A DNA stretch of 64,000 nt from contig OY756968.1 of assembly GCA_963580455.1 (NCBI GenBank), forward strand, positions 5,617,544 through 5,681,543. The letters run 5' to 3'. Below the pieces are notes generated by a model. It was not told the origin of the DNA. It did no database searches and worked only from the letters and a program-made list of their open reading frames with translations. Numbering within the stretch: position 1 is the stretch's first letter; each line of letters begins with the position of its first letter. A program made the position numbers and the translations under genes. Source of the stretch: Euonymus europaeus. Its lineage: Eukaryota > Streptophyta > Magnoliopsida > Celastrales > Celastraceae. Positions 22,670 to 35,329 of the stretch are shown piece after piece.

Positions 22670-24764
22670 TCATTTACCCTTTCTACGGTTATTATATCTA
22701 TATGATGTGTTTTTTTAGCACAGATACATACAGGCACTTTAGGTCACCGGAGAGCATTATTTGTGATTGGACAAAGGAACAGCTCAGGTTGATCAAAATT
22801 AAACCATAAATTCAACCACCAGTCCACTAGCTAGCGTGGCTGAGGATAGGACCATTTAACTGACTACCATTAACATTAAATAGTGCCATATTATGTGGCT
22901 TTGCTTGCTCTTCCTGTTGACATATTCATTTTGGCCGCAACATAACCTATAAAATATAGGCTATGTTGTTTTCAGTACCTCCATTAATACAAGTTGTGGA
23001 CTTGCTGATTGCTGTGGAATTTAAGGTCTCAACAAAACTAAGAAATTTTTGGTCCAAATCAACCCACCCACATATTAGTGCGCATGATAAGGAGATAGAG
23101 TCAACGACATAGTACTACTTCATTTCTCACCTCATTAATTATCATCATCATATTTACATTTGAAGGAAGAAAAAAAATACAAATATCCCATTTTTGGAGA
23201 AATATTGGATCAAGATAATGAAATCCAATACGAAAAAGTGAAACAGTGATTGGTAGCAAAGTAAAGGATGGTTTAATATTTGAAATGGCTGAGTTATGTG
23301 CTGTCGTGCTCCCATGATGAAGAGCATTTCGCTCCTTAGTAATAACGGCCTTTAGCATACTATTCATATCATCAATTTGTGTAATTATCATTGGTGGAGT
23401 ACTTCAAGACTCAAATGGCTCCGTGTTTGTTGAAAATGTCAAAAAAAGAATGGCACAAATTCATTTTTAATATAGATTGGGTTGGGTTGGGTCTTTGATG
23501 AGGTGGGTTTAAGTCTATTCCTATATTTTTTTTTAGCTCCAGAACATTCCTAAAATTAATGTGTTTTCCCAGTCCCAGTTTAACTATGATACAAAATTAT
23601 ATTTGCATTATAATGGTGATCACGTTTAGTACTTATACTCGAAGTCAATCTCGGATTTCTACTTAACTCTGATTCAAACTTTCGACTAATTTTGTAATTA
23701 TTTATAATTTTAGTTCAATCAATTTTGTGTTCGTTATCAATTTAATAAATGGTATTTTAACATTGATAACATCTGCCGACTCTATACATAGTCTTTTTTC
23801 CTCCACAATTATGGATGAGGCATCGGCTGTTCTGATGGGCTTGTAAATATGTTCAGTTGCTTGTTTTTGGGATATTGAAGTTTGAGACGGATCCATTGAT
23901 TGTGATTTTGGTATCAGATCCACATCGCATCATTTTCTGAGTTTTGTCATATAATTGATGCAGAAATTTGGTAAGCGAATCACTGGTCGCGAAATGCTTT
24001 AACTATGCCTCTAGGAATCGCAACAAAATATATATATATTTGGGTTGAGGAATACCCAGATTGTCTTTAATTCCATCTCCTCAACTGATCAGGATTGTTA
24101 TCATTTACCAACTGAAGGAAGCCACATTGTTTTCCTATATAAAAAGAGATCACTATCAAATTAGCACTAGATTTAAATGTATGTTAGGGGGTTGTTGGAG
24201 GTAGTGGAAGAGTTGGTCCTCACTTAAACTCAAATACTTTATTACTTATACAAAATCAACATCAACGAGGTGATCGTTGTCTCTTTTTTGGAGAGTGTTT
24301 TATAGTGGCAGTCCCCACTAACTTAAGCTCACCTAACCCTAAAAATGCATTAAATTTGTAGTATAAACAAGAAGGAAAACGAAGTAGAGATTGGGAGAGA
24401 ATTAATAAAAGGTGGAGAACCAAAAGTAACATTTTTAATTGTGTGGGGCTTTTACAGAGGTTGGTTGATGAGTGTCGTCGTTTCATTGGAACCTTCTACT
24501 CTCTGTTAGCATCTGCTACATTATTTGATTGATCTGGATATTGTTACGGTTTAGATTTAGCTAATTAACCGTAAGCGACCACCTGTCCTGGGACCCGAGT
24601 CCGACCCATTCATTTATAAATCACTTTAAACAGAAGAAAAAAAATGATGACAGGACAAGCCAATTCAATTGTGTGTCCATCATCTGAAAATAGTTCAAAA
24701 TAGTGGAAGTGACTCTAGGGATTTTATTCTGAGTCGAGTGAGAGTGTTCCATTAATATATATTA

Positions 24765-25037
24765 GGGGTGTCAAAAATTTGAGTGCAAGTCGAATCATAT
24801 AAGATTTTTATGAGATATTTACATGTTTAGACTCAAATTTATATAGATTTTTTTAACATAATTAATTAATTAGTTATATATAAATAAATCGGACAATAAT
24901 TCAATTCGAGTCGGAATCTAAAAAAGATTTTTGTGTTTGTACCCGAACTTTGGACACATAACTTAGGTTCAAACTTGATTTAATTCGAATTGAACAAATT
25001 GATCATCCGGATCGGATAGAACTTTCTGGCCCTAATT
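24765..25037. mobile_element. MITE-like unit, copy 1
   Basis: It begins TTAGGGGTGTCAAAAATTT and ends GGCCCTAA, giving short imperfect terminal inverted repeats around about 270 bp of non-coding DNA. The interior shares phrases with 59860-60115: GAGATATTT, (T/G)TGTTTG(T/A)ACCCGAA, GGACA(C/T)A and ATCCG(G/A)AT. No transposase is encoded. The second copy strengthens the case for a mobile family. Confidence 0.6.
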
Positions 25038-25736
25038 AAAAGCACTCGCTTCCACTGTCATGAAAAATTGAATGTATGCTTTTTAAGAAAAAATGACTTC
25101 TATAGCCAAAAATAAGGCTAGTCCAAATGGAGTACCCGAATTGTAACAAATTGGTTCAAGTATCTCTAACAGCTACGATTGATATATGCGTACGATTGAA
25201 AAGTTAGCCAAATGACTGAAACTGGGCTTCTAATGTCTAAATCCTGAGTAATCGTACCCAATTATTGGGGGGGAAAAATCATCTTTCATTTCAATATGTG
25301 CTTGAGTCATGATTATAAGTATAATTAATTACATAAGATAATCGCCCTTTCTTTAATTGATTAGACATGTTTTTTTGTTATTTATTGGGTTCTTCTCTCG
25401 AATCAATGTTTACTTTCATTTATTATGTTAGCTTGTTTAATCTTTAACTGGCTTTTAGTCTAGGACCTGATCTCCACACCGTTAGATCCCAATGCATGAT
25501 TTTCTTCTTCTGAATTTGATTTGAAATTTAGAATTAAATTTGAATTTTCAGTTGCTATATACTAAAATTAAAATTAAATAATAGAAAACAAAGGTTACTG
25601 TAAGTCTGTAATTGATCACGATGAAGACTATTTCTACCCTGTTATTTTACAAGTTCACCGCATTCTAAAAAATCCCAACAAAAAATACAATGTTCCTAAG
25701 TTAACCCTAAAACACTTTTTTTTATATATATTACAG

Positions 25737-25927
25737 AGGCCCTCAGATCTCCAGCGTTAACAATTCGGCAATTGCCTCATATGAAGAACTGGCGAACTGC
25801 TCCTACCTTATTGAGAAGTCAACACCAAATACAACTCTAGGACCAAACGTGGAAATAGTGCTCATCAAAACCATGCTAGTTGACTCCCAGCGACAACGAC
25901 TACGCACCTTCGATTCATATCCCTGAC
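25737..25927 (+). other. Exon-like open stretch of unknown origin
   Basis: After a good acceptor (TATATTACAG, ending near 25735) a frame stays open for about 60 codons. It contains ISSVNNSAIASYEELANCSY and NTTLGPNVEIVLIKT, then stops. The composition looks protein-like, but I do not recognise the family and no partner exon could be joined. It may be a stranded exon of a decayed gene, or chance. Confidence 0.3.
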
Positions 25928-27741
25928 TCGGAGAACGCTTCCCTTGTAGGTATGGGCTGCTGTCAATATATAAATACAACAGATCCGTTGTCTTCTCGCG
26001 TCGACGGTGTCTCCCAAATATGTTGTCTTCGTACGTCGAGGTCTTAATCGAAGCCTCATCGCTTGGTCGCATGTTTGGGATCTCAAGTACGTCAAATCGT
26101 CACTCCCTGCCTCCACGAACACTTGAAGGGTCTACTTCTCTCTAACATTTCACATCTCGCATTGAATACCGATAGTTGACGACATTGAGCTAGTGTTTCT
26201 TTTTTGCTACAAAACTATGAGTCTCTGTAAAAGCGTAGAAAGAATTAGGTTTCCTATTTTGTTACAGATTGTAAGGATGGATGGGGTGTCAAAAGATTAA
26301 ATGGTTTAAAGATAAATGGGTGAACTTGAAAATTAACGGAGTGAAAATAACTCTCATCATTGATTCATTGACAGAAAGCCCAGCCCACACCGAAATGATA
26401 AAGAATGGCCCAAGTCGCTTCAACATTGTGAAATGGGCTCCAGCCCAATATTTCGGTTATGGGTCTTACAAATTATGTGCAAATACAATGTCTAATAAAA
26501 AATGCCATACGACTCAAGTTATGGTATGCCTAAATCATCTAACATTGATCTGCCATGTATTGAGTGGATTGCAGTAGAACTTCCGACATTTAAAACAATC
26601 ATAGATTGTTTGACGCATCGAACTTGAACTTCATTGGACACTCATTAGTTAGAGTTTTTAGCAAAATAAAAAGAAATATGTCCTAACGAGCTTCTATTAA
26701 GTATTAATCAAAGTGGAAGGCAAGTAGGTTGAGGCCCAACGTGTTTTCAATTGCGGGCCGTGCAATAAGCTGCAAATGTTATTGGACTTGTGCCCTCCCT
26801 GGCCCGAACATGTTCCCAATCCAAAAGACAATGAACCATACACTAGCCGTGTAAAAATATTTGACTAATTAATTACATAATTAATAATTCCTGAACAGAG
26901 TGGAAATGAAAGATGCAGCTGATCATGATGTATTTACTAAGACAAAATCAAAAGTTTGACAAATCTTTTTTCAAAACATTTAAATTGATTATCCGAGGAC
27001 GTGTGCAGTGTGCGACTGGCAGTGGTAGTGAATCTTCAAAATAATACCAATTCAGTTTTATTTTTTGGTAAGTTTCTCAGTACCTTGCATTAACCATGTG
27101 ATACGAGGATGTCTGGCCAATCTACTATTTCTCTTATAAGCATGTACATTGGACTTCGTCTTATAATTTGAAGGAGAAGGGAAGTGTACGAATGTGAGAA
27201 ATAGATTTGGTACAAATCATATTTAATTTAAAACTGTTATAAAACTCAACTTTTATTATTTCAATTCAATTCAAATCTACATAAACACTTCATGAACGTG
27301 GATCATGTTGGACTTTTTCATAAATTAGTCAATCATATTAATTTATTCATTTACTGCACATTTTTTATTTATTTTTTCATAAACAAAATTTTAAAACGTT
27401 TTATCTCTCAAAATACGTGTTAGATTTCAAAAAAATTACACATTCCAAATCAGCAGCAAATTTTTTTTTAATAAGACCCATTGTTGATAGTTTTTATTGC
27501 GTTTTTTAATTACATTGCGTTTAAAAAAAATGTAATTCATATATATGATGTGTAGACTATTCGAGCCGAAATTTTATTACACTATGATAGTATAATATAT
27601 ATATTTGTCATTTTTTGCATTTTTATTGAAATTACGTTGGGTATTCGAACTCGTCAGGATTTAATAGTTAAGACCCTAAGACTTAACACTTGGGACATTT
27701 AAGATTTTAGTAGTGAATCCGTTGGGATTTAGCAAATTCGA

Positions 27742-27955
27742 GCCTTTTAGGTTACAACAAAGAAATCCGATACACGAGCTCATTGGAGTTTAGCGAATTC
27801 GTTTCCCTTGGGGTTTAAGACTTATTGTTTATGTTACAACATGGAAATTCGATACAAGAGCTAGTTAGGGTTTAGCGACTTCCGTTCCCTTTATGGTTTA
27901 ACACTTATTGTTTAGGTTACAACATGAAAATCCGATATTCGAGCTCATATACCCA
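27742..27955. repeat. Imperfect ~80-bp tandem repeat, 2.5 copies
   Basis: The unit runs GGTTACAACA(A/T)(A/G)(G/A)AAAT(C/T)CGATAC, GAGCTCATT and GTTTAGCGA(A/C)TTC, then GGTTTAA(G/C)ACTTATTGTTTA. Copies start near 27749, 27832 and 27917, the last being partial. No coding content is seen. Confidence 0.75.
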
Positions 27956-29252
27956 TAAATAAACACTGAAACCTATATAACCCACAAATCAGTACAAAAA
28001 AAAAAGAATAACTAAATAAAACATATCGATGATGGATCTTGTTGGTAGATCTTTATTTGTTGATTCTGGATATGTAATTTTTTTCGAAATATAATTTATA
28101 TTTTAAAAGATAAAGTGTTTTAATTTTCACTTAAGAAAAAAAAAATTGCTGTGAGTTTTTCAAATGAAATATTTTATTTTTAAAATTTTAATTTTTCATG
28201 TCATATGTTTAAAAAACATGTCATGTAGACTTGGGTTACAAAAACTTGAGATATTTAGCGCCACCCTATTTGATTTGGGCATGAAAGATGAACCCAAAAC
28301 CCCTATTAATAATGGTTTATCCTCATAACTTGTCACCTAACCGTGTTTAGGCGACACATAGTAATTTCTTTAAAAAACTTATAAATAAACAATAAAAAAA
28401 TTATATTTTAATTTAAGAGTCGACCACTGAAAGCGAAAATTTCCTCAAATTTAAAACTAAAATAATTTCAAATAGATTTAATCCTAAAGTTTTAATTGCA
28501 AGCTCACATCTTTGAATTCAATCCATTTTTGAATTCGCCACTGCCTACCAAATTGTCATTCAAAACTACGAAAGTACAAAATTTTTAATTAGGTCTCTTC
28601 CTCCCGCATACGCATCAATCGGTGGACGCAATCAACCGCTGAATCAATCACTAGTCCATGTGATCTACAGTTCGTGAGAATTTGGCCAACTGTCTTATGT
28701 ATTTATCAAATTAAAAATGTGACAACTCAACTGTTTCAACTTTTTTAGCGAACCCACGCTGCACGTGGGAGGAACGAAGTTGCCAGGAGTTTACGATTTA
28801 CCCATCTGTCACGGCCATGGACTTTGATCAGGAATTCCAAACTGCAAATAAACAATAATTAATTCACCTCTCTGAATTTTCAACTTAAGAAATTTCATGG
28901 ATGCTAGTTTTGGCCTTTATTAGCGCCCTTACATTCCATTCCTGACTGCCAGAGTGTCTCCTTGCTGTTTACATACGGAAATTTTTGTCTCTATCATCAA
29001 CGTACAGACAAGAACTCAAATCAACTTCTCCTCTCACAATAAAAATAGAGGAAGGCAATGATCTAAATCTAATATTCTATATCTTTTGACTGATCACAAG
29101 AACAAGCTAGAATTCTGGATGTTTTTTTTCCCCACAGTATTTTGCATCCCAACCCCAACAGATCGATAGTTCGATACATATAATCGATATGCAAACAAAT
29201 TACATAAAAATCTATCCTTTTGATAAATAAAAAGAAGAATTGAAAAAATAGT

Positions 29253-29771
29253 TCAAGAAACCACAATTGTCCTCCCCTCTCTCATAGTGCTTGAATGCAT
29301 CAAAACATTCTCAATCTTCTTCCTTCTTGGATGCAACAACTTGGACCAAAACCCACCTCTTGTTGTTTTCTTCTTATAATTACCACTATAAGCATCATCA
29401 TGATCACCACCACCCCTTCTTGGAACAAAAGCCAACGATCTACTCTTGGTGAGTGCACTCAAGTTATTCTTCCCTCTAAACATGAAAGATAGAGAACCCT
29501 TATTGCTCCCTTCTCTTGTACTAAAACGATAACGACGATGCATTGGAGACGAATACGAAGAAGAGCACGAAGAAGAATAAGAAGAATGCTCAGGCGATAA
29601 TGAAGAAGAACAAGAAGACGAGTCTGTTCTCGTACCACGTAACCTTGTTTTAGATACCTGTGAAAGCTTTTCATTCAGACAAAGAGAGCATACACCGGGA
29701 GATTGTTTGTGTTTTGGGTGCTTCTTGCATTGAACATGATGATTCTTTAATGGTCTATCGGGGTTTCCCAT
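29253..29771 (-). CDS. Small Cys-motif protein, OCTOPUS-like N-terminus
   Basis: Intronless gene for 172 residues. Near the N-terminus (about 14-36) lies CKKHPKHKQSPGVCSLCLNE, a C-X3-H-P-X(n)-G-V-C-X2-C-L-X-E/R-K/R-L pattern. The same pattern opens the plant OCTOPUS/DUF740 membrane-associated proteins and a set of shorter relatives. The rest is a Ser-rich tract (about 51-75), a basic middle, and a C-terminal block GGFWSKLLHPRRKK, which is basic and aromatic and could touch membranes. There is no signal peptide or membrane helix. The family pattern is recalled rather than searched and no biochemical role is claimed. The start is the first ATG of the frame, about 60 bp downstream of a TATA-like box. 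Confidence 0.75.
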   Translation of the reverse strand: MGNPDRPLKNHHVQCKKHPKHKQSPGVCSLCLNEKLSQVSKTRLRGTRTDSSSCSSSLSPEHSSYSSSCSSSYSSPMHRRYRFSTREGSNKGSLSFMFRGKNNLSALTKSRSLAFVPRRGGGDHDDAYSGNYKKKTTRGGFWSKLLHPRRKKIENVLMHSSTMREGRTIVVS

Positions 29772-29829
29772 TCTGGTTTAATTTTTTGTTGATGATGATG
29801 ACTATGTTTTTGTTGAGAGTCATGTGTGT

Positions 29830-29836
29830 CTATATA
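29830..29836 (-). promoter_or_regulatory. TATA-like box of the 29.25-29.77 kb gene
   Basis: TATATAG on the minus strand, 59 bp before the start codon. The spacing leaves room for a short 5' leader of about 30 bases, normal for a plant gene. Confidence 0.5.
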
Positions 29837-29837
29837 G

Positions 29838-32310
29838 AGAGGGTTGGCTTTCGACGATGTTTCATGGGAGGTTTCTTGGGGTTTTCCTTGTGAAACTGGC
29901 TTTTGTTGACGGTTTGTAAAAGGAAATTGGAAAAGTTGGTAAGGAGGACTAAATGTACGGCTGCGATGGAGTCAGCTTGGCGTGGGGTCCATTTAGTAAG
30001 TGGTTGTGATTCGATAAGGCCGCCCGAACTTTTCTTTTGGGCTGAGTGGGCCCACCTTGTAAGATTACTAAGGCGTGCGCCTTTTTTGCGGGCATGCTCA
30101 CTGCTCAGTCACATGAAAACGGCGCCGCATCGAAGAGATAGTTAAAAATAAATAAATAACGGGAGAGTATTTACTATTTAGGAAGCCCGTGTATTTTTGA
30201 AAACGGGTCGTTTGAGGCGCTGTACTTAATTTTAGGTTGTTCAAGCCCTCACATTTTAGAAAGTGGGCGACGTTAGCCCCTGATCAAGATTATCGTCAAA
30301 AAATAATGATGTTACGATTGATTATCTGACTTAACATCTAATTGGGAAAATATGAAAATGATCTGCCAATAACGTCAAACTTGGTTAGTTTTTGGAAAAG
30401 TAGGGTTAGTGCATTGCATTTCATTCATATCTCATTCTAGGGTTTCAGGAAGACAAATTTCATGTTCTCAATATCGTTTTCAATTTGGGGTTCATTACGG
30501 GTATAGCATTTTCAATTTAGGAATCTTTACAAGTATATGGATTCAATTCGTATTGGGGATAGCTATAGGGAGATTTAAGATTTTTTCACTTCATCACTAG
30601 GAGAGGGATGATAACTTTCAATTCGGATTTGGGGTTTCATTTTTGTTCACACACTTACATGGGTTTTTTTTTCATAGGTTCTACAATTCAATGGTGAAGT
30701 CGAAAGCCAGAGCAATTCGCACCCCTCCATCAGAGTATGAGATAATTTTTTATTACCATGTTCGATTTTGGATTTGGATTCCAGTAGGTTATATGGATTA
30801 ACTGAAAATTTAATTGGTATTATAGTTTAGATCTAGCTGTTTACACTAGCTTATACTCTGTCAGATATACTCAAACATTACTCTCTACACCAGCTTATAC
30901 TATGTCAAACATACTCTTTACCAAACAAAAACCTAGTTCAGAGAGTGATGTGCATGAAGATCTACTACTAGAAGTTAACTTCTCTAAGGATGATGAAGAA
31001 GTTATTACTACTAGAGAAAAGATCAAAAATATTCTAGAGGATAAAGATCAGTAGCATTGTTGCAGGATAGGATGAAGATGGACACACTATTAGGTTACTA
31101 ATCAATATGTGGATGTTACTAAAGCTGAAGAGAAGACACTCAACATGAAGAGAAGATGGAACAAGATGGTCCAACATCAGAGTACTTGGAGTCTTCTGTC
31201 CTTGGGAGCTAGGGATAGCACTGAGAAGGATCCAGAGTTGAGGGAGGATTCTATTAGGAAGAAGAGTATATTTCCCTCATTCAAAGCTCATAAAGGTATA
31301 CCAAATTTTGTACTTAGCATATTGTTTGAGAGTAATGAGGAATTCAAAATTGTCGTGAGTAATTATGCATCTCCGATTATAGCTGAGGACACGAACGATG
31401 AGTTCGATGACTGGAGTAGCTATCAAAAGAAGACGAACAACAACAGAAGCTCACGTCTATGTTTTTATTATTATTTATAATAAATTTTTTGTGAAAGTCT
31501 AATCTTTTTATTATTTATTTATAAGGTAGGACAAGACATTATAGGTGGATGTGGGTAAGGGGTTTATAAATATGGACCTCACATATTTTTAATATTTTTA
31601 ATGATGCAACGAATCGGCTCACACTTTGAGCTATTATACCGAGGACAGCCTAAATGTTTGGAGGACCAGTACCAGAAGTTGCTACGTATTGTCTTATTGT
31701 ACTTGCAACACGTCCGCATGCGTTGTAACTTGTACCATAACTTTGGGAAGGAAACATTGAAATACTGAAGAACTAAAATTCATGAAAGATGCTTGAAGCA
31801 ACGCATGTTGGTCTAGGAATCCTAGACACACCGCCATGGCCTGGAAAGTTCAAGCCACAAAGGCACCATCTATGGTCTCGTTTGCAGCCTAATTAGGTAT
31901 ATATTACATCTCTCAAATTCCTTCCCTGTAATGCAATACGGCAGTGTTACTATTGATTTGAGAAAGTTAACGTGTTTGCAGCATTACAAAATGAACCGGG
32001 CATATATGAGCCAACGAGCACACATTTTTGACGATGAATCAGAGATCCAAGATTCCTCTTGCGGCCTGTTTGAAACTTTATAATCAATTGATCATGGGCT
32101 ATGGATCTCTAGCATACAGAGAGAGAGTTCCGATAGATCATGTTAAAATAGAATATGCTATCAAACAAATGTACTCATTAAGCAGTTAACCAGTTAATCA
32201 GTTAATGGTTCATCATAGACGTTACTCTCCCCTTCAAGATCACCAAACATCATTAGACATCTTTTCATTGACTGATAATACAATGTCAGGCAGCCACCCA
32301 AATTGTTTGG
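29838..32310. other. Intergenic with transposon remnants
   Basis: 30160-30320 resembles the edge of a decayed element (repeated AAGCCC, CGGGTC and TTTGAGG phrases, A/T-rich flanks). 30690-31480 is a possible MuDR-like coding remnant. 30851-30912 carries a tandem TTATACT(C/A)TGTCA motif also found elsewhere in the window. No intact gene is supported. Confidence 0.5.
30690..31480 (+). pseudogene. Possible MuDR-like transposase N-terminal remnant
   Basis: A short start (MVKSKARAIRTPPSE, 30692 on) is followed by a broken acidic stretch and then an open frame at 31109-31480. That frame contains IPNFVLSILFESNEEFKIVV followed directly by SNYA. The pattern F-x(n)-F-x-S-x-x-E-F-K-x-x-V-x-x-Y-A is the entry to the MuDR-type transposase N-terminal domain in plants. 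No catalytic domain follows. The match rests on one motif, so the call is tentative. Confidence 0.4.
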
Positions 32311-34725
32311 TTATTTTGCTGGTTCAGAAGCCTTAGTTGTTTTAATTTCTGTTGGAACTTGTGATACATATGGCTTCAGCTGCAGGCAACAGATAAACTC
32401 CATATAAGAACAATAGAACCAATAGAACACGCTTAAATGCTTGACTTAGCTCATAGATGAAAAATGTAGTACATTGCTAGTTTACTACTTACTAGGTTAT
32501 ATATATTTGGAAAAGAACAATAGCATAAGTGCAAATGGAAAATTTGTGATTTGCACAGTTCACTTTCCTGGCCAATCTAATCAACCAAACTAATATCAGC
32601 ACCATGATTTTCGTACAACAGATTACTAGTTTTGAGGGGAAGCGATCTTTGGAAAGTTGAACTACAACAACGAAAATTTTGGAAAGAGCAAGTTGGAATT
32701 GCAAATTTGAAGATTGGGACTCAGGAGAGAAAGAAGGAAAACCTTGTGAAAAACGGCAAGGAAGTAAGTGATCATGTATCCTTCAACAATTCTGCTTACA
32801 AGTAGAACCAAATTGGAAATATTAAGAACTTCATGTCCATTTATTTTGAGCCCTTATCCTCCTACATCAGGTTTTCTGAACAATCTTGTTGCATAAGATT
32901 TAGAACTAGGTTAGCAGAAGCAAAATCAGTATCCTACTTCGAGATGGCCAAACATCATTAGACATCTTTCAAGTACACACTGAAATTGTAAATTTAGAGC
33001 AAAACAAGAACAAGACGTCTACTCATGTCTAGCATGTTACTCACTCTCAAGTTATTTATTTTTTCTTTTATGAAGCATCTACCAGCAATTCATATAATTT
33101 TTTAATGAAAAATTAATGTTCAAGCAACTAAATAATTTTAACTTTTCCATTTAGCTTGAGGGCATTTAGAGCTCAGGACACAGATTCCAAACCATGTACA
33201 TTTTTGCAAAATCAACTGATTTCCCATGAAGTTTGATAACTGGGACTGACAGATTCAAATAAATTGGCAGCTTATTAGTGAAATAATCTCAAAAGTATGG
33301 AATGGGAACTGCACTCATTCTAATCCTCGAGAAAAACCAAATTAGGAATAGTGAAGAACAAAATATAAGTTGGTACCTTAAAGCCAATCAAATCAGGAAC
33401 AACATAGTTCGGTAGTTTCTCTGGCATCAGAACATACCCACCTGCAACAAATTGCTATGTTAATTCACAAACCACAAAAAGACAAAAGGGAAACACCTTA
33501 CTTTCTCTGGTACAACAAAAACTTTTAAACGTTACAAACTATAAGTTTCATGGAGCTAATAACTCAACTTGTTTGACCCAAAAAAATATTTACACATATG
33601 TATACACCTAGCAAACACGAACAAAAAGAGAATGCCGTAAAATATAACTATTATTAAGATCTCATTAGCGGTGTTGATCTATGGACTATGATGATAAAGA
33701 TTCATTACCTCTGCTGCTTAGTGTTTATATATGACGAATATTTATGCTATTACGAGTTAATGAATTTGCATTTTGGATTACAAGTTATGATAGGATTGGA
33801 CGACCAAGTTTTGGAACAACAAAATATAACTATATAGGATTATCGCAAGAGGAAAAAGGATTATCACAAGGAATAACAAAATTAAACAATCCATTGTAGA
33901 AAGGAAGAAGGGAAAATACAAATCACAGAAAAAGGGAAATAGATGTAAAGGATATTGGTTAATTTTTGGTGTTTAAAAATAAGCTCATAAGTCCTCCTCA
34001 TTCATCCCCAACTACCATCTAGTCTAATTCTTCGGATGATTTCCAAGTTTTTCCTTGTGGGTAAGCCCATTCCTAACCCCTAAGCAATAAACTTTACACA
34101 ATGCAAATTCATATTCCCCTCCTTATTAAATTTTGTGCCTTCTTGACCACTTTTCTATTTTCACATTTCATATGGGTTTTTCTTGACCAATCTGAAGAAA
34201 CAAAAGATTACAAGAGCTGACAACTTAAAAAAAAATACATATACCCACGCATATATATGTCAATATATGTGTGTTATACATCTATGTACAAAAATAAACA
34301 TAGGATAGGCATCTACATACGTATACATGTGTACATGAGTAAGCCATAAGCGTATACATATATCACACACAATTGAAACAGGAAGATAGACACAAATGGC
34401 CAAATTTTTGTGCAGCCCTACAATATAGAGGGTAATACATCTATTGATCAATGCTACAATGTTACATATATTTTTGCAACAACTAACAACATGAACTTGT
34501 TCAGAAGTCCAACCACAACTATAACAAAAATCAAAGACAACACAAACAAACAGATTAGAAAAATCTAATTATGAGAGTACCTTTGAGAGTATGGAAACCC
34601 GTAGGTTTACAATTTTTTCCCTTGTAGTAAGTCCGAGGGGCACGCTTTGACTAGAAGATGTCTAGCGATGAAGTCCGCTTCCTCCAAAATGCTCTTCCGA
34701 TCCCCAATATCAGACCCAACGACAT
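32311..34725 (-). pseudogene. Mitochondrial ribosomal protein L27/mL41, premature stop
   Basis: A protein of the mitochondrial large ribosomal subunit. Three exons join in phase: 34725-34581, 33441-33377 and 32379-32311. Reading through gives 92 codons in the usual plant order: MSLGLILGIGRAFWRKRTSS, then SKRAPR, YYKGKNCKPTGFHT, GGYVLMPEKLPNYVVPDL and LKPYVSQVPTEIKTTK. Length and motifs match plant mL41 (MRP-L27 family). Codon 25 is TAG (plus 34651-34653), between LDIF and SKRAPR. Everything else, including both introns, splice sites and the normal stop, is intact. No in-frame ATG lies soon after the stop. It is either a recently dead copy or a base error in the assembly. TGGGCT-type motifs about 400 bp upstream (near 35127) suit a mitochondrial-protein promoter. 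Confidence 0.85.
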
Positions 34726-35159
34726 ACTCAAGCAATAACTTAAATCTCTTCTCTTTGCAACAAAAAAAAGGCATCAAATTATTAACCGATTCAGGCTCAT
34801 CAAATTATTAACCGATTCAAGCATCCAAAAAGAAAAAACAAAACAATGATGCTGAAGAGAGTTAACGAAAGCACTTCCATTCGATATACGAATAATCAAA
34901 GAGAAATAGAAAACCACGTAGCCCTTGTATTCGGAGAAACTGAACGAAAGTATGCGAGAATGGAAATAAGAGCAGTAATGATACTGAGAACCACCAACGA
35001 AGAGACCAACGAAGAAAATCCGAGGGAAATTTGCCAAAACTATTTCAGAAGAAAGATGGGTGGGGGTGGGTGTACAATAGAAGGCTTTCACGAGGCCTGG
35101 GGGTACATCGGCCTGGTGAATTCAAATGGGCTAAGAAAGTATAAGCCCAACTTAGATGC
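34726..35159. other. 5' flank of the mL41 gene
   Basis: It contains TGGGCT at 35127-35132 and its inverse AGCCCA near 35143, both site II-like, and a CGAGGCCTGG stretch. The open frame at 34846-35169 has no family content and sits where the leader and promoter of the mL41 gene should be. Confidence 0.45.
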
Positions 35160-35329
35160 CCAAGTTTAGATGAGCACTATTGGCACCCCGTATTTTCCCT
35201 GATTCACCCCATTTTATTAAAACCCATAAAAAATATAATGTTTATGACTTCACCTTAAATTACAATTATTTTAGAAATTGCAAAGTTCACCCACCCTAAA
35301 CCTAGACCTAGACCCATCACACCCTCAAA

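Larger units (their letters stand above)
19607..29252. other. Gene-poor, repeat-derived intergenic region
   Basis: About 9.6 kb without a gene I can support. It holds remnants of elements: a MITE-like unit at 24765-25037, a three-copy 80-bp repeat near 27742-27955, TA microsatellites (22647-22669 and about 24029-24041) and many A/T runs. Phrases typical of decayed plant LTR flanks (TCTCACATCGAAAGATG near 20830) also occur. One exon-like stretch lies at 25737-25927. Confidence 0.6.
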
